9,054 nucleotides of DNA, from NCBI GenBank assembly GCA_031258265.1, contig JAIRNB010000129.1:1-9054 (forward strand), in the 5' to 3' direction. The notes beneath the pieces are model-generated. The model worked only from the letters and a program-made list of their open reading frames with translations, did no database searches and was not told the DNA's origin. Position numbers and translations under genes: made by a program. This document shows, one piece after another, positions 1 through 7,730 of the stretch; position 1 is the first letter of the stretch, and each line of letters begins with the position of its first letter. Origin of the DNA: Treponema sp. (GTDB lineage: Bacteria > Spirochaetota > Spirochaetia > Treponematales > Breznakiellaceae).

Positions 1-1161
1 CCCAATGATGTTTTTATCTGCGATGAATGTGTGGAAGTGTGCCGAAAGATTCTTTCCGAAGAGGAGCATGAACTTTCCACCCAATTTACCGGGGATATTC
101 CCACCCCCAGGGAAATAAAAAATTATCTGGATCTTTTTATTATAGGCCAGGATGACGCAAAAAAGGCTTTGTCCGTGGCGGTCTACAACCATTACAAGCG
201 AATCGCCAATCCCGCTAAAGAAGCCGACGATGTGGAAATCGAAAAATCAAATGTCCTTCTTATCGGCCCCACCGGTACGGGGAAGACTCTTCTGGCCAAG
301 ACCCTGGCAAAGAAGCTAAAGGTTCCCTTTGCCATCGTGGACGCCACCACCCTTACGGAGGCCGGTTATGTGGGGGAGGACGTGGAAAATATCCTCCTCA
401 AACTTATCCAGAACGCCGGGGGAAACATCGCCGCCGCGGAGCGGGGTATCGTCTATATTGACGAGATCGATAAAATCGCCCGCAAGGGGGAAAATGTTTC
501 TATCACCCGGGATGTGTCCGGCGAAGGGGTACAGCAGGCCCTTCTCAAGATCATCGAAGGGACTATCGCCTCCGTACCCCCCCAGGGGGGCAGGAAACAC
601 CCCAACCAGGAGATGATCCGTATTGACACCACGGACATCCTCTTTATCTGCGGCGGCGCCTTTGTGGGGCTGGAAAAATTCATAGAACGGCGGGTGGTAC
701 AGCACCCCATGGGATTCGGCGCGGAGGCGGGCAGTCGAAGCCAGCAGAGTCTTAAAGAACTCTTTGACGCCCTTCACCCGGATGATCTTATCCATTTCGG
801 CATGATCCCCGAATTTATCGGCCGGCTCCCCATCACCGTGAGTCTTGAAGAATTAAAGCGGGATGATCTTAAACGGATCATCACCGAACCCCGGAACGCC
901 ATTGTAAAACAGTACCAGGCGTCCCTGGCTATAGACGATGTAAAACTTGAATTTACCGAAGGGGCCATCAACGCCATTGCCGATACGGCGATTAAGCAGA
1001 AAACCGGGGCCCGCGGCTTACGGGCTATCGTAGAAAAGCTTATGACCGATATTATGTTTGAAATTCCCTCCATGCCGGGGAGTAAGCGGGTGGTTATTAC
1101 CCAAGATGTGGTGGAGAAATCCCAGGCGCCGGAGATTCTTCTCCTGCAGAAGAGCGCCTAA
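1..1161 (+). CDS. clpX: ClpX, ATP-dependent unfoldase subunit of the ClpXP protease (5' end outside window)
   Basis: ClpX is a hexameric AAA+ unfoldase that recognises tagged or damaged proteins and threads them into the ClpP chamber in the cytoplasm. The frame is open from base 1, and its first residues (PNDVFICDECVEVC) are the second half of the N-terminal zinc-binding domain, so the true start lies upstream. The GTG at 31 is internal. Numbering from base 1, the Walker A motif GPTGTGKT is at residues 89-96 and Walker B (VYIDEID) ends near 157 with D154/E155. A GYVGED pore loop lies between them. The SGEGVQQALLKIIEG segment, the PEFIGRLP box and the sensor-2 GARGLR follow. The ClpP-docking loop reads MGF (237-239) where E. 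coli has IGF, so ClpP binding is probably kept. 386 residues are visible; the E. coli protein has 424. lon follows after 3 bases. Family assignment is essentially certain. Confidence 0.98.
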   Translation, partial: PNDVFICDECVEVCRKILSEEEHELSTQFTGDIPTPREIKNYLDLFIIGQDDAKKALSVAVYNHYKRIANPAKEADDVEIEKSNVLLIGPTGTGKTLLAKTLAKKLKVPFAIVDATTLTEAGYVGEDVENILLKLIQNAGGNIAAAERGIVYIDEIDKIARKGENVSITRDVSGEGVQQALLKIIEGTIASVPPQGGRKHPNQEMIRIDTTDILFICGGAFVGLEKFIERRVVQHPMGFGAEAGSRSQQSLKELFDALHPDDLIHFGMIPEFIGRLPITVSLEELKRDDLKRIITEPRNAIVKQYQASLAIDDVKLEFTEGAINAIADTAIKQKTGARGLRAIVEKLMTDIMFEIPSMPGSKRVVITQDVVEKSQAPEILLLQKSA

Positions 1162-1164
1162 ACC

Positions 1165-3738
1165 GTGAAACCCTTCCGGGGTTGGCAAAAAATCGCCGGT
1201 ATTTTCAGGAAGAGGGAACGGAAAATTTTACCCCGGCGGAGGGAAGTCCAGCCCGCGGAAGCCGGCGGCCGGGAACTTGAAGAACTTGTCCTTTTACCCC
1301 TAAACGGCATAGTCCTCTTTCCCCACACGATGGTCCCCCTTTTTATTACCTACAAACCGGGAATCGCCGCCATAGAAGAATCCCTTGGCAGGGACCTGAG
1401 ACTCTTTGCCGCCTGCGTCATGGATGCCGCCGGCCCTTTCCAGGGTTTTTCCCTCTGCGGTACGGTGGTCCGTATTGTTCAAAGACTGCGGCTCCCCGAT
1501 GGTTCCTTCCGGGTCATACTGCAGGGGGAATACCGGGGGACCATCACCGACATACTTCACGGTCCCGCGGTTCCCTCCGGGACAAAGAAGGGAACGGAAA
1601 AGGCCGCCGGACCGGCCTATACCCTGGTACAGGTGGAAGCTATTCACAGCCCTCCGGCGGAAACAAATTCAGCCCTCGTCCAGGCTGTTCAGCGATCCTT
1701 CGCCCTTTACGCGGAACTGTCCAAAAAGATCGGGGCCGACACCGCCGCCGCCGTAGAAAAGGCGGAAAACCCTGAACGTCTTGCCAACCTTATTTCCAAC
1801 GCCATGGCCGTTAAGGCCGAAAAAAAGGTGGAACTCCTCTCCATCGCCGGGGCCGAAAAACGCCTGGAGGCGGTCCTGGAAACCCTGGAACTGGAAAACG
1901 AAATTTACAGCGTCCATAAAAATATATCGGGCAAGGTAAAAAGCAGGCTGGAGAAAAACCAGCGGGAGTACATTCTCCAGGAACAGCTAAAGGAAATCAA
2001 CAAAGAGCTGGGGAAAGATAAGACGGAGGATGAGTACGCGGACCTGGAAAAGGCCATTGCCGCACGGAATCCGCCGGATGAGGTTATGGCAAAGGCGCAA
2101 AAGGAGATAAACCGTCTCCGTAAGCTTCAGCCCTTTAGCCCGGAAGCGGGGGTCCTCCGCTCTTATTTGGAATGGATCGCCGATCTTCCCTGGAACGAAT
2201 TCTCCTCGGATTCGGCGGACCCGGATAAGGCGGAAAAGATCCTGGAAGAAGATCATTTTGATATGCGCAAAGCCAAAGACCGGATTCTGGAGTTCATTGC
2301 CGTCAGGCAGCTTACCGCGGATACCGGGAAGGACGGCAGGGTTCCGGGCATCAAGGGGCCCATCCTCTGCTTTGTGGGCCCCCCGGGAACGGGAAAAACC
2401 AGCCTGGGAAAATCGGTGGCCCGGGCCCTGGGCCGGAAATTCGTGCGGATCTCCCTGGGAGGGGTCCGGGACGAGGCGGAGATTCGGGGCCACCGGAAGA
2501 CCTACGTGGGGGCCCTGCCGGGGAAGATCATCCAATCCATGCGGAGGGCGGGGACGATGAATCCGGTTTTCCTCCTGGACGAAATAGACAAGCTCTCCAG
2601 CGATTTTCGGGGGGACCCCGCATCGGCCCTGCTGGAAGTGCTGGACCCGGAGCAGAATTCCACCTTTACCGATCACTACATGGAACTGGCCTACGATCTT
2701 TCCGGGGTCCTGTTTATCGCCACCGCCAATTCCCTTAACGGCATCCCCTATCCCCTCCTGGACCGGATGGAGATCATCGAAATTCCCGGCTACGGGGAAA
2801 ATGAAAAACTCGCTATCGCCAAACAGTTTCTCGTCCCCAAGGAGCTTGAGGAAAACGGCCTGGGCAGGGCAAAACTCAGCTTTACCGATGAGAGTCTCCG
2901 GGAAATCATCCGGCATTGGACCATGGAAAGCGGGGTCCGGGGCCTGGAAAGGGAAATTGCCCGGGCCCTCAGGCGGATCGCCCGGGAGGCGGTAAAAAAA
3001 CACCACGGCCCCGGGGCGGAAAAATCCCTGGAAAGTTTTAAGCGGCTTATCCGGCGGGGGGATTTGGAAAAGCTCCTGGGCCGGAGGAAATACAAAAAAG
3101 ACCTGGTGTTCAAGGAAGAACGGATCGGAGTAACCTACGGCCTGGCCTGGACCGAAACCGGGGGCGCCATGCTTCCCGTGGAAACCCGGGCCTTCGCGGG
3201 GAGCGGGGAGCTGATCATCACGGGGAATCTGGGGGACGTGATGAAGGAAAGCGCCCGGATCGCCCTTTCCTGGCTGCGGAGCGTGACGGAGAACTACAAG
3301 TTCTACCTGGACATTGCCAAAACGGACTTCCATATCCACGTTCCCGAGGGGGCAATCCCAAAAGACGGCCCTTCCGCGGGGATAACCCTGGCATCTTCCC
3401 TGCTTTCCACCCTATGCCGGAAGGCGCCCCGGCCGGGGACCGCCATGACGGGGGAGCTTACCCTGACAGGCCGAATCCTTCCCATTGGCGGACTTAAGGA
3501 AAAGGTCCTGGCCGCGATAAGAAACGGCATGGACAAGCTGCTCCTCCCTGGGGACAACCGGGAAGACTGGGAAGAATTGGATAAGGATATACGGGAAGCC
3601 ATTCCGGTGGAATTTGTGGAAAACGCCGAAGAGGCCTTTGTCCATCTCTTTGGGACCGGGATACAGAGAAAGCCCAGGGCCAAGAAAGGCAAGGCGGCGG
3701 ACAGCGCAAACGCCGAAGAAGAAAAGAACTGCGGCTAG
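1165..3738 (+). CDS. lon: Lon, ATP-dependent serine protease
   Basis: Lon is a homo-oligomeric cytoplasmic protease that degrades misfolded and regulatory proteins. At 857 residues it is longer than E. coli Lon (784), through a basic N-terminal extension of about 40 residues, an insert near residues 135-150 and a charged low-complexity tail after about 830. The LON substrate-binding domain begins at LVLLPLNGIVLFP (about 42), followed by a charged helical region. The AAA+ module has Walker A GPPGTGKT (405-412, K411) and Walker B FLLDEID (D472/E473), then ATANSLNGIP. The C-terminal protease has the Ser-Lys dyad S737 (KDGPSAG) and K780 (GGLKEK), 43 residues apart as in E. coli. The start is GTG; no ATG, GTG or TTG lies in frame between it and the LON domain. 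The only Shine-Dalgarno-like sequence is a weak AGAAGAG (1148-1154) inside the end of clpX, so translation is probably coupled to clpX. Confidence 0.98.
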   Translation: MKPFRGWQKIAGIFRKRERKILPRRREVQPAEAGGRELEELVLLPLNGIVLFPHTMVPLFITYKPGIAAIEESLGRDLRLFAACVMDAAGPFQGFSLCGTVVRIVQRLRLPDGSFRVILQGEYRGTITDILHGPAVPSGTKKGTEKAAGPAYTLVQVEAIHSPPAETNSALVQAVQRSFALYAELSKKIGADTAAAVEKAENPERLANLISNAMAVKAEKKVELLSIAGAEKRLEAVLETLELENEIYSVHKNISGKVKSRLEKNQREYILQEQLKEINKELGKDKTEDEYADLEKAIAARNPPDEVMAKAQKEINRLRKLQPFSPEAGVLRSYLEWIADLPWNEFSSDSADPDKAEKILEEDHFDMRKAKDRILEFIAVRQLTADTGKDGRVPGIKGPILCFVGPPGTGKTSLGKSVARALGRKFVRISLGGVRDEAEIRGHRKTYVGALPGKIIQSMRRAGTMNPVFLLDEIDKLSSDFRGDPASALLEVLDPEQNSTFTDHYMELAYDLSGVLFIATANSLNGIPYPLLDRMEIIEIPGYGENEKLAIAKQFLVPKELEENGLGRAKLSFTDESLREIIRHWTMESGVRGLEREIARALRRIAREAVKKHHGPGAEKSLESFKRLIRRGDLEKLLGRRKYKKDLVFKEERIGVTYGLAWTETGGAMLPVETRAFAGSGELIITGNLGDVMKESARIALSWLRSVTENYKFYLDIAKTDFHIHVPEGAIPKDGPSAGITLASSLLSTLCRKAPRPGTAMTGELTLTGRILPIGGLKEKVLAAIRNGMDKLLLPGDNREDWEELDKDIREAIPVEFVENAEEAFVHLFGTGIQRKPRAKKGKAADSANAEEEKNCG

Positions 3739-3746
3739 CTAGAGTC

Positions 3747-3944
3747 CTATGGCTGCTTATTTTGGGGCAGCACCCGGTCAAGTTCATCCTGGGTGATGAT
3801 ACAGGGGATATCGGGGGATTTTCCGCCGCAGGGGGTGGAATTTTTGTGGAATTGGGGGGCCGGCGGTTTGGAAAAACCGGGAGACGCCTTTTCCCGGCAT
3901 CCGGCAAAGATTTTGTCCAGTTCCGATTGGGAAATACTCTCCAT
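3747..3944 (-). CDS. Small protein with two FliM-like SQ-x-E-L-D motifs
   Basis: This 65-codon frame has no family I can name with certainty. It opens with ISQSELDKIFAG (residues 4-15) and closes with ITQDELDRVLPQ (50-61), an evident duplication of one motif. The motif resembles the N-terminal LSQAEIDALL peptide of FliM, which binds phosphorylated CheY, and similar starts in FliN/FliY. The middle is Pro/Lys/Ser-rich with three Cys (16, 39, 48), probably unstructured, with no signal peptide or membrane segment. The ATG is preceded by AAAAGGG (3958-3964) with a 13-base gap; an in-frame stop seven codons upstream limits extension. It converges on lon, with 8 bases between the stops. A free-standing CheY-P-binding or flagellar adaptor is inference only. 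It could also be a diverged remnant, or not coding. Confidence 0.6.
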   Translation of the reverse strand: MESISQSELDKIFAGCREKASPGFSKPPAPQFHKNSTPCGGKSPDIPCIITQDELDRVLPQNKQP

Positions 3945-3973
3945 AATAGCATAGCCGCCCTTTTAGAAAGTCC

Positions 3974-4002
3974 TCTTAACAGCATAAGACGCTTTCGTTC
4001 AA
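3974..4002 (-). promoter_or_regulatory. Possible sigma-70-type promoter for the small FliM-motif gene
   Basis: On the - strand TTGAAC (3997-4002) and TTAAGA (3974-3979) are separated by 17 bases. Transcription would start near 3967, about 22 bases before the ATG, and would include the AAAAGGG ribosome-binding site. The -35 matches consensus in four of six positions and the -10 is weak, so this is only a candidate. Confidence 0.28.
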
Positions 4003-4209
4003 AATACCAGCATACGGGCAACAGCGAATGAACCGGGGGTATATAGGGGAGAAGTTACGGTAGCTTCGCTGCCGGTCCCCCAGGTCCCCGCGGGCGGCCG
4101 TTGGGGTCTATTTTGTGATCCCCTTTCAAAAACGGCGCGCGCCGGGACGCCGAATCCGCGCCTACAGGGAACAGGTACAACAAAACGCGCGATCCGGGGG
4201 GTAAGCGGA

Positions 4210-4232
4210 AAAGACGGGCCGGGCCCGTCTTT
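4210..4232 (-). terminator. Probable terminator of the mutS2 operon
   Basis: AAAGACGGGC (4210-4219) and GCCCGTCTTT (4223-4232) form a perfect 10-bp stem with a 3-base loop. Read on the - strand, the stem ends in TTTT and lies about 95 bases past the mutS2 stop. The U run is short and partly within the stem, so termination may be partial. On the + strand no T tract follows. Confidence 0.4.
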
Positions 4233-4239
4233 GGAGTGG

Positions 4240-4301
4240 AGGGGGGGCCAGAATAAATGCGCCGCACAGCCACTAATTGACCGGGGAAGCGGGCCCCCCC
4301 T
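4240..4301. repeat. Inverted repeat with 42-base spacer just downstream of mutS2
   Basis: AGGGGGGGCC (4240-4249) and GGCCCCCCCT (4292-4301) are exact reverse complements around a 42-base spacer. In the mutS2 transcript they could close a large stem-loop starting about 25 bases after the stop codon, just before the terminator-like hairpin. It could protect the 3' end of the message, or reflect G/C-run bias only. Confidence 0.45.
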
Positions 4302-4326
4302 AAAAAATCAGAGCAGAACCGGGGGG

Positions 4327-6744
4327 TTATTTCAGGATAACTTCGGTCCTCCCCGCGCCCCCCAGCTCGGGGCGGGAAAAATAGTAATCCGCCACGGCTT
4401 TCTCGTTTCGCAAATATTCGTGGACCCCCTTCATAAGAACCCCCTCCCCCTTGCCGTGAATCACGGCAAATTCCCGGAGCCCCGCCAGGACGGCCCCGTC
4501 TATCTGCCGTCTCAGGGCATCCAGGGCTTCCTCCAGGCGCATCCCCCGCAGGGAAAGTTCAATTTTAACGCCGGCGGGGGCCGCCAGGTCCACCGACACG
4601 GCATAGGGTTTGGACGGGGCCGGGGAAAGGGGGACCAGTTCCTTCCCGTCCACGCTGAGTTTTAGGGAACCGATTTCCACTATCCAGTTGCCTTTTTTCT
4701 TGCGGTCGGGCCGCAGGACCCGTCCCCGGCGTTTATTCTCCCCCGCCAGGACCTCCGCGCCTTCCCGCAGGGCCAGGGCGGAATCGAAGGCCGGGGTGGA
4801 AGGTTTCTGTTCCTCCAGTACCGTTTCCCGGTCCCGCGCCAGAAGGGCCCTTTCGTCTTCCAGTTCCCGGTCCCCCCTGGCCGCCGCCGCTTCCAGGCCC
4901 GCCAGGAATTCCTTTACCTTGAGGGTCTTCTCCCGGCTGATCTCCCCCTCCCGCAGTTCCCGGACCAGATTTTCCAGGGTCTTCCTGCTTTCCGAAAGGA
5001 AGGTCCCCAACTGCCCCAGGTTCTCCCGCTTCTGCCCGGCCTCCCTCTGCCGGAGCCGCAGTTCTCTAAGGTCCGCCTTCCGCCGCTCCTCCCGGAGCCG
5101 CCGTTCCTCGGTTTCGATACGTCCCCGGCCGGAATCCAATTCCCGGTGTTTATCCCGGAGCCCCCGGATAAGGGCGGAAACATCGGCCCGCTCCTCCGCC
5201 AGATAGGAACGAGCCTTTTCCACAATCTCCGGGGGAAGGCCGTTCCGGGCGGCAATATCCAGGGCCCGGCTTTCCCCGGGAAGGCCCATGATGACGCGGA
5301 AGGTGGGGGACAGGGTATGGCTGTCAAATTCCACGCTGGCATTCTCCACCCCCTCCCTGGTATAGCCGTAGTTTTTAAGAATCCCGTGGTGGGTGGTAAC
5401 AAAGAGGCAGCAGCGTTTCCCGGTAAGGTGATCGAGGATCGCCATGGCTATGGCGCTCCCCTCCTCCGGGTCCGTGCCGGACCCAAGTTCGTCCAAAAGA
5501 ACAAGGGAACGGGCGGTGGCGGCGGCGGCAATGCGGGCGATGTTTACCATGTGGCCGGAAAAGGTGGACAGGGACTGGCTTAGAGACTGTTCATCCCCAA
5601 TATCCGCATACAGGCCGTCAAAAACCGGAAGGCTGGTCCCCTCCGCCGCGGGCAGGGCCAGGCCGCTTTGGTTCATCAGGGCAAAAAGCCCCAGGGTCTT
5701 CAGGGCCACGGTCTTACCCCCGGTATTGGGCCCGGTGATAATCACCGTCCGCAGCGGCGGGGCGAGGATCAGATCAATGGGCACGGCGGCGGAACCTAAC
5801 AGGGGGTGCCGGGCCTTGAGCAGGGTGATAGGGCCGGCGCCGGCGAAGATCCCCTGGGTTTCCAGGCTGTAGCGGGCCTTGGCCCGGAGAATCTCCAGCT
5901 CAATTACGCCCCGGTGAAACAGACCCAGCTCCTCCCGGCCGGCGGCAATGGTCCTGGTCAATTCCCGCAGGACCCGGCGGATCTCCGCCTCCAAGGCCCG
6001 TTCTTCGATAAGGATGCTGTTGTTCCGTTCCACCACCTCCTCTGGCTCCACAAAGACGGTCTGCCCCGTGGCGGATACTTCGTGGACAATGCCCCGGACC
6101 CGGCCCCGGAAATTCGCCTTCACCGCCAGCACCAGCCTCCCGTCCCGCTGGGAAGGCAGGGGGTTTTGGAGGAACCTCCGGGCCTCTTCGGTTCCCGTAT
6201 AGCGGGCCACGGCGGCTTCCAGTTCCCCCCGCAGGTTCTGTATCCGCCTCTTGATGGCCCGGAATTCGGGAAGATCCCGGAGTTTTCCGTCCCTGTCGAT
6301 AACTTTGAAGATCCCCAGGGCCAGGGCTGAACAACCGGGCAGGCTGTAGAGGATTTTCCCCAGGGAAAGCTCCGGCCCAGAACGGGGACCGGCCGCGGAG
6401 GGCCGGAGGCCGGGGGTCTTGAGAAGCCAGGCCGTGAGTTCCTGGGCCCGCTCTACAAAAATTCCCAGGGCATAGAGTTCGTCAATCTCCAGGCCGGCCC
6501 CCTCCACCGCCAGTTTGGGCAGAATAGGGCCGATGGCGGGGAGGGACTCCCGCTTTTCCCCGGCCTCCTCTTTCATCAGGCGGAGGATGGCGGAAACGGA
6601 GGCCTTTAGTTTTTCTACCGCCCCGTCATCTTCCAGGGGAGATTCCAGGCGGATACGATCCGCCGCCTCCCCGCTTAAGGCGCAGCGGGCAAGGCGGGCC
6701 TGGATTTCCCCGTATTCAAGAAGCGCAAAAGTCCTGTCGTTCAA
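4327..6744 (-). CDS. mutS2: MutS2, ATPase with C-terminal Smr domain
   Basis: MutS2 proteins lack the mismatch-recognition domain of MutS. They are linked to suppression of recombination and, in Bacillus, to rescue of collided ribosomes. The 805 residues fit the family (about 780-800). After the N-terminal core, the ATPase has Walker A GPNTGGKT (338-345, K344), an SQSLSTFSGH segment, Walker B LVLLDELGSGTDPEEG and TTHHG. A long Arg/Glu-rich coiled coil (about 510-640) leads to a KOW-like stretch and the Smr domain. That domain is atypical: the usual LDLR reads LSLR (730-733) and HGKGTGALR reads HGKGEGVLM (763-771). The start is TTG, chosen because MNDRTFALLEYGEI aligns with family N-termini and no Met is near. 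TTG overlaps the rsgA stop (TTGA), behind a purine run (GGGGGGAAAGGA), implying coupling. Confidence 0.97.
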   Translation of the reverse strand: MNDRTFALLEYGEIQARLARCALSGEAADRIRLESPLEDDGAVEKLKASVSAILRLMKEEAGEKRESLPAIGPILPKLAVEGAGLEIDELYALGIFVERAQELTAWLLKTPGLRPSAAGPRSGPELSLGKILYSLPGCSALALGIFKVIDRDGKLRDLPEFRAIKRRIQNLRGELEAAVARYTGTEEARRFLQNPLPSQRDGRLVLAVKANFRGRVRGIVHEVSATGQTVFVEPEEVVERNNSILIEERALEAEIRRVLRELTRTIAAGREELGLFHRGVIELEILRAKARYSLETQGIFAGAGPITLLKARHPLLGSAAVPIDLILAPPLRTVIITGPNTGGKTVALKTLGLFALMNQSGLALPAAEGTSLPVFDGLYADIGDEQSLSQSLSTFSGHMVNIARIAAAATARSLVLLDELGSGTDPEEGSAIAMAILDHLTGKRCCLFVTTHHGILKNYGYTREGVENASVEFDSHTLSPTFRVIMGLPGESRALDIAARNGLPPEIVEKARSYLAEERADVSALIRGLRDKHRELDSGRGRIETEERRLREERRKADLRELRLRQREAGQKRENLGQLGTFLSESRKTLENLVRELREGEISREKTLKVKEFLAGLEAAAARGDRELEDERALLARDRETVLEEQKPSTPAFDSALALREGAEVLAGENKRRGRVLRPDRKKKGNWIVEIGSLKLSVDGKELVPLSPAPSKPYAVSVDLAAPAGVKIELSLRGMRLEEALDALRRQIDGAVLAGLREFAVIHGKGEGVLMKGVHEYLRNEKAVADYYFSRPELGGAGRTEVILK

Positions 6745-7730
6745 TCCTTTCCCCCCGTCAGCAGTTCCTCCGAAATACGGAGAAAACTATCGTAGCGGTC
6801 TTCATGGATGATCCCCGCGGTTACGGCCTCAAGAATCTTGCAGCCCGGTTCGCTCCGGTGGGTGCAGGAAAGGCCGTAACTACAGCGCCCCGCCAGGGGG
6901 GCAAATTCCCTCATGTGGAGGATAAGCTCCCCGGCTTCAAGGCCCCAGGGAAGAAAACGCCGTATACCGGGGGTATCTATGATCAGGGTTTCCGCCGGAC
7001 CGGCCCCCGGAATCTCGATGATCTCCGCCAGGGTAGTGGTATGGTTCCCCCGGTCGTACTTTTCATTAAGGTTCCCCACCCGGGCGGCGGCGGCGGGCAA
7101 AAGGGCGTTCACCAGGCTGGACTTCCCCACCCCGGACTGGCCCACCAGTACGGAATAACGGCCGCCGATAAACTCCAAAAGCTCCGCCATCCCTGAACCG
7201 GTTTTCGCGGAAACGGAAAGCACCGGGTAGCCGATACGCCTAAAATCTTCCAGCCGTTCCTCCACGTCAAGCCCCGCGGGAAGATCGCATTTATTACAGA
7301 CAATGGCGGCGGCGATCCCCGCGGCATCGGCCTGGATAAGAACCCGGTCCAAAAAGCGGGGCCGGAAGGGGGGAGAACCGGGGCTGGTCACCGCCAGCAC
7401 CAAATCGGCGTTGGCCGCCAGAATCTGCGCCGCCGCCCGGTTCGTCCCCAGGGCCTTTTGATTTTTCCGCGCAAAGATACTGCGGCGTTCCAGGACTCCG
7501 GTGATCAGGGCCGGCGCGGATGCCCGCGCGGAGGCCGGCCCTTTTTCCATTTCCACCAGTACCCGGTCGCCGGGGGCCAGGGGGTTGTAGTAAAGCTCTA
7601 CCCCTTTAAGAACCTTCCCCTTGATCCGGCATTCACGGTACACAGGGCCCCCCCCGTTATCAAGGCGGACGGTAAAAATATTACGGGAACCCCGGATAAC
7701 AAGTCCACTGCGGCCCGAAGGCTTCCTCAT
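6741..7730 (-). CDS. rsgA: RsgA, circularly permuted ribosome small-subunit-dependent GTPase
   Basis: RsgA binds the 30S subunit late in maturation and leaves on GTP hydrolysis. The 329 residues lie between B. subtilis (298) and E. coli (350). An N-terminal OB fold (about 1-95) precedes a GTPase whose motifs occur in permuted order: G4 NKCD (146-149), G5 SAKTGSG, G1 GQSGVGKSS (197-205, K203), G2 HTTT (230-233), G3 DTPG (252-255). The zinc site C283-x5-C289-x-H291-x5-C297 follows, ending in a helical tail. All key residues are present. The ATG overlaps the murI stop as ATGA, and the stop overlaps the mutS2 start as TTGA. No strong ribosome-binding site precedes the ATG (only a weak AGAG), so expression probably depends on translation of murI. 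Confidence 0.97.
   Translation of the reverse strand: MRKPSGRSGLVIRGSRNIFTVRLDNGGGPVYRECRIKGKVLKGVELYYNPLAPGDRVLVEMEKGPASARASAPALITGVLERRSIFARKNQKALGTNRAAAQILAANADLVLAVTSPGSPPFRPRFLDRVLIQADAAGIAAAIVCNKCDLPAGLDVEERLEDFRRIGYPVLSVSAKTGSGMAELLEFIGGRYSVLVGQSGVGKSSLVNALLPAAAARVGNLNEKYDRGNHTTTLAEIIEIPGAGPAETLIIDTPGIRRFLPWGLEAGELILHMREFAPLAGRCSYGLSCTHRSEPGCKILEAVTAGIIHEDRYDSFLRISEELLTGGKD

Larger units (their letters stand above)
3945..4326. other. Gene-free spacer between mutS2 and the small gene, rich in inverted repeats
   Basis: I see no convincing gene here. The short frames that cross it are Pro/Gly/Arg-rich, lack family motifs and run through hairpins. Besides the possible promoter at 3974-4002, it holds a hairpin at 4058-4074 (7-bp stem with one G-U pair, loop TTC) and a perfect 12-base palindrome at 4133-4144 (CGGCGCGCGCCG). 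It also holds the terminator-like stem at 4210-4232 and a wide inverted repeat at 4240-4249/4292-4301. Confidence 0.7.

Noticed and set aside
31..33. GTG as the start of clpX
   Set aside because: The frame is open to base 1 and the preceding residues include the CDEC half of the ClpX zinc-binding domain, so the real start is upstream of the window.
1987..3339. 450-codon open frame on the - strand inside lon
   Set aside because: It lies wholly antisense to the conserved AAA+ and protease domains of Lon. Its translation is Pro/Gly/His/Phe-rich without motifs, as expected for a shadow frame in G+C-rich DNA.
3494..4021. 175-codon - strand frame overlapping the end of lon and the small gene
   Set aside because: It is Arg/Pro/Ser-rich, shows no family features and overlaps lon by about 245 bases. 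The 65-codon frame with the doubled motif explains this strand better.
3762..4031. 89-codon + strand frame opposite the small gene
   Set aside because: Gly/Phe-rich translation without motifs, no ribosome-binding site. It is the complement of the small gene with the FliM-like motifs.
4055..4273. 72-codon - strand frame in the spacer after mutS2
   Set aside because: It starts with GTG without a ribosome-binding site, is Pro/Gly/Arg-rich and runs through the terminator-like hairpin at 4210-4232.
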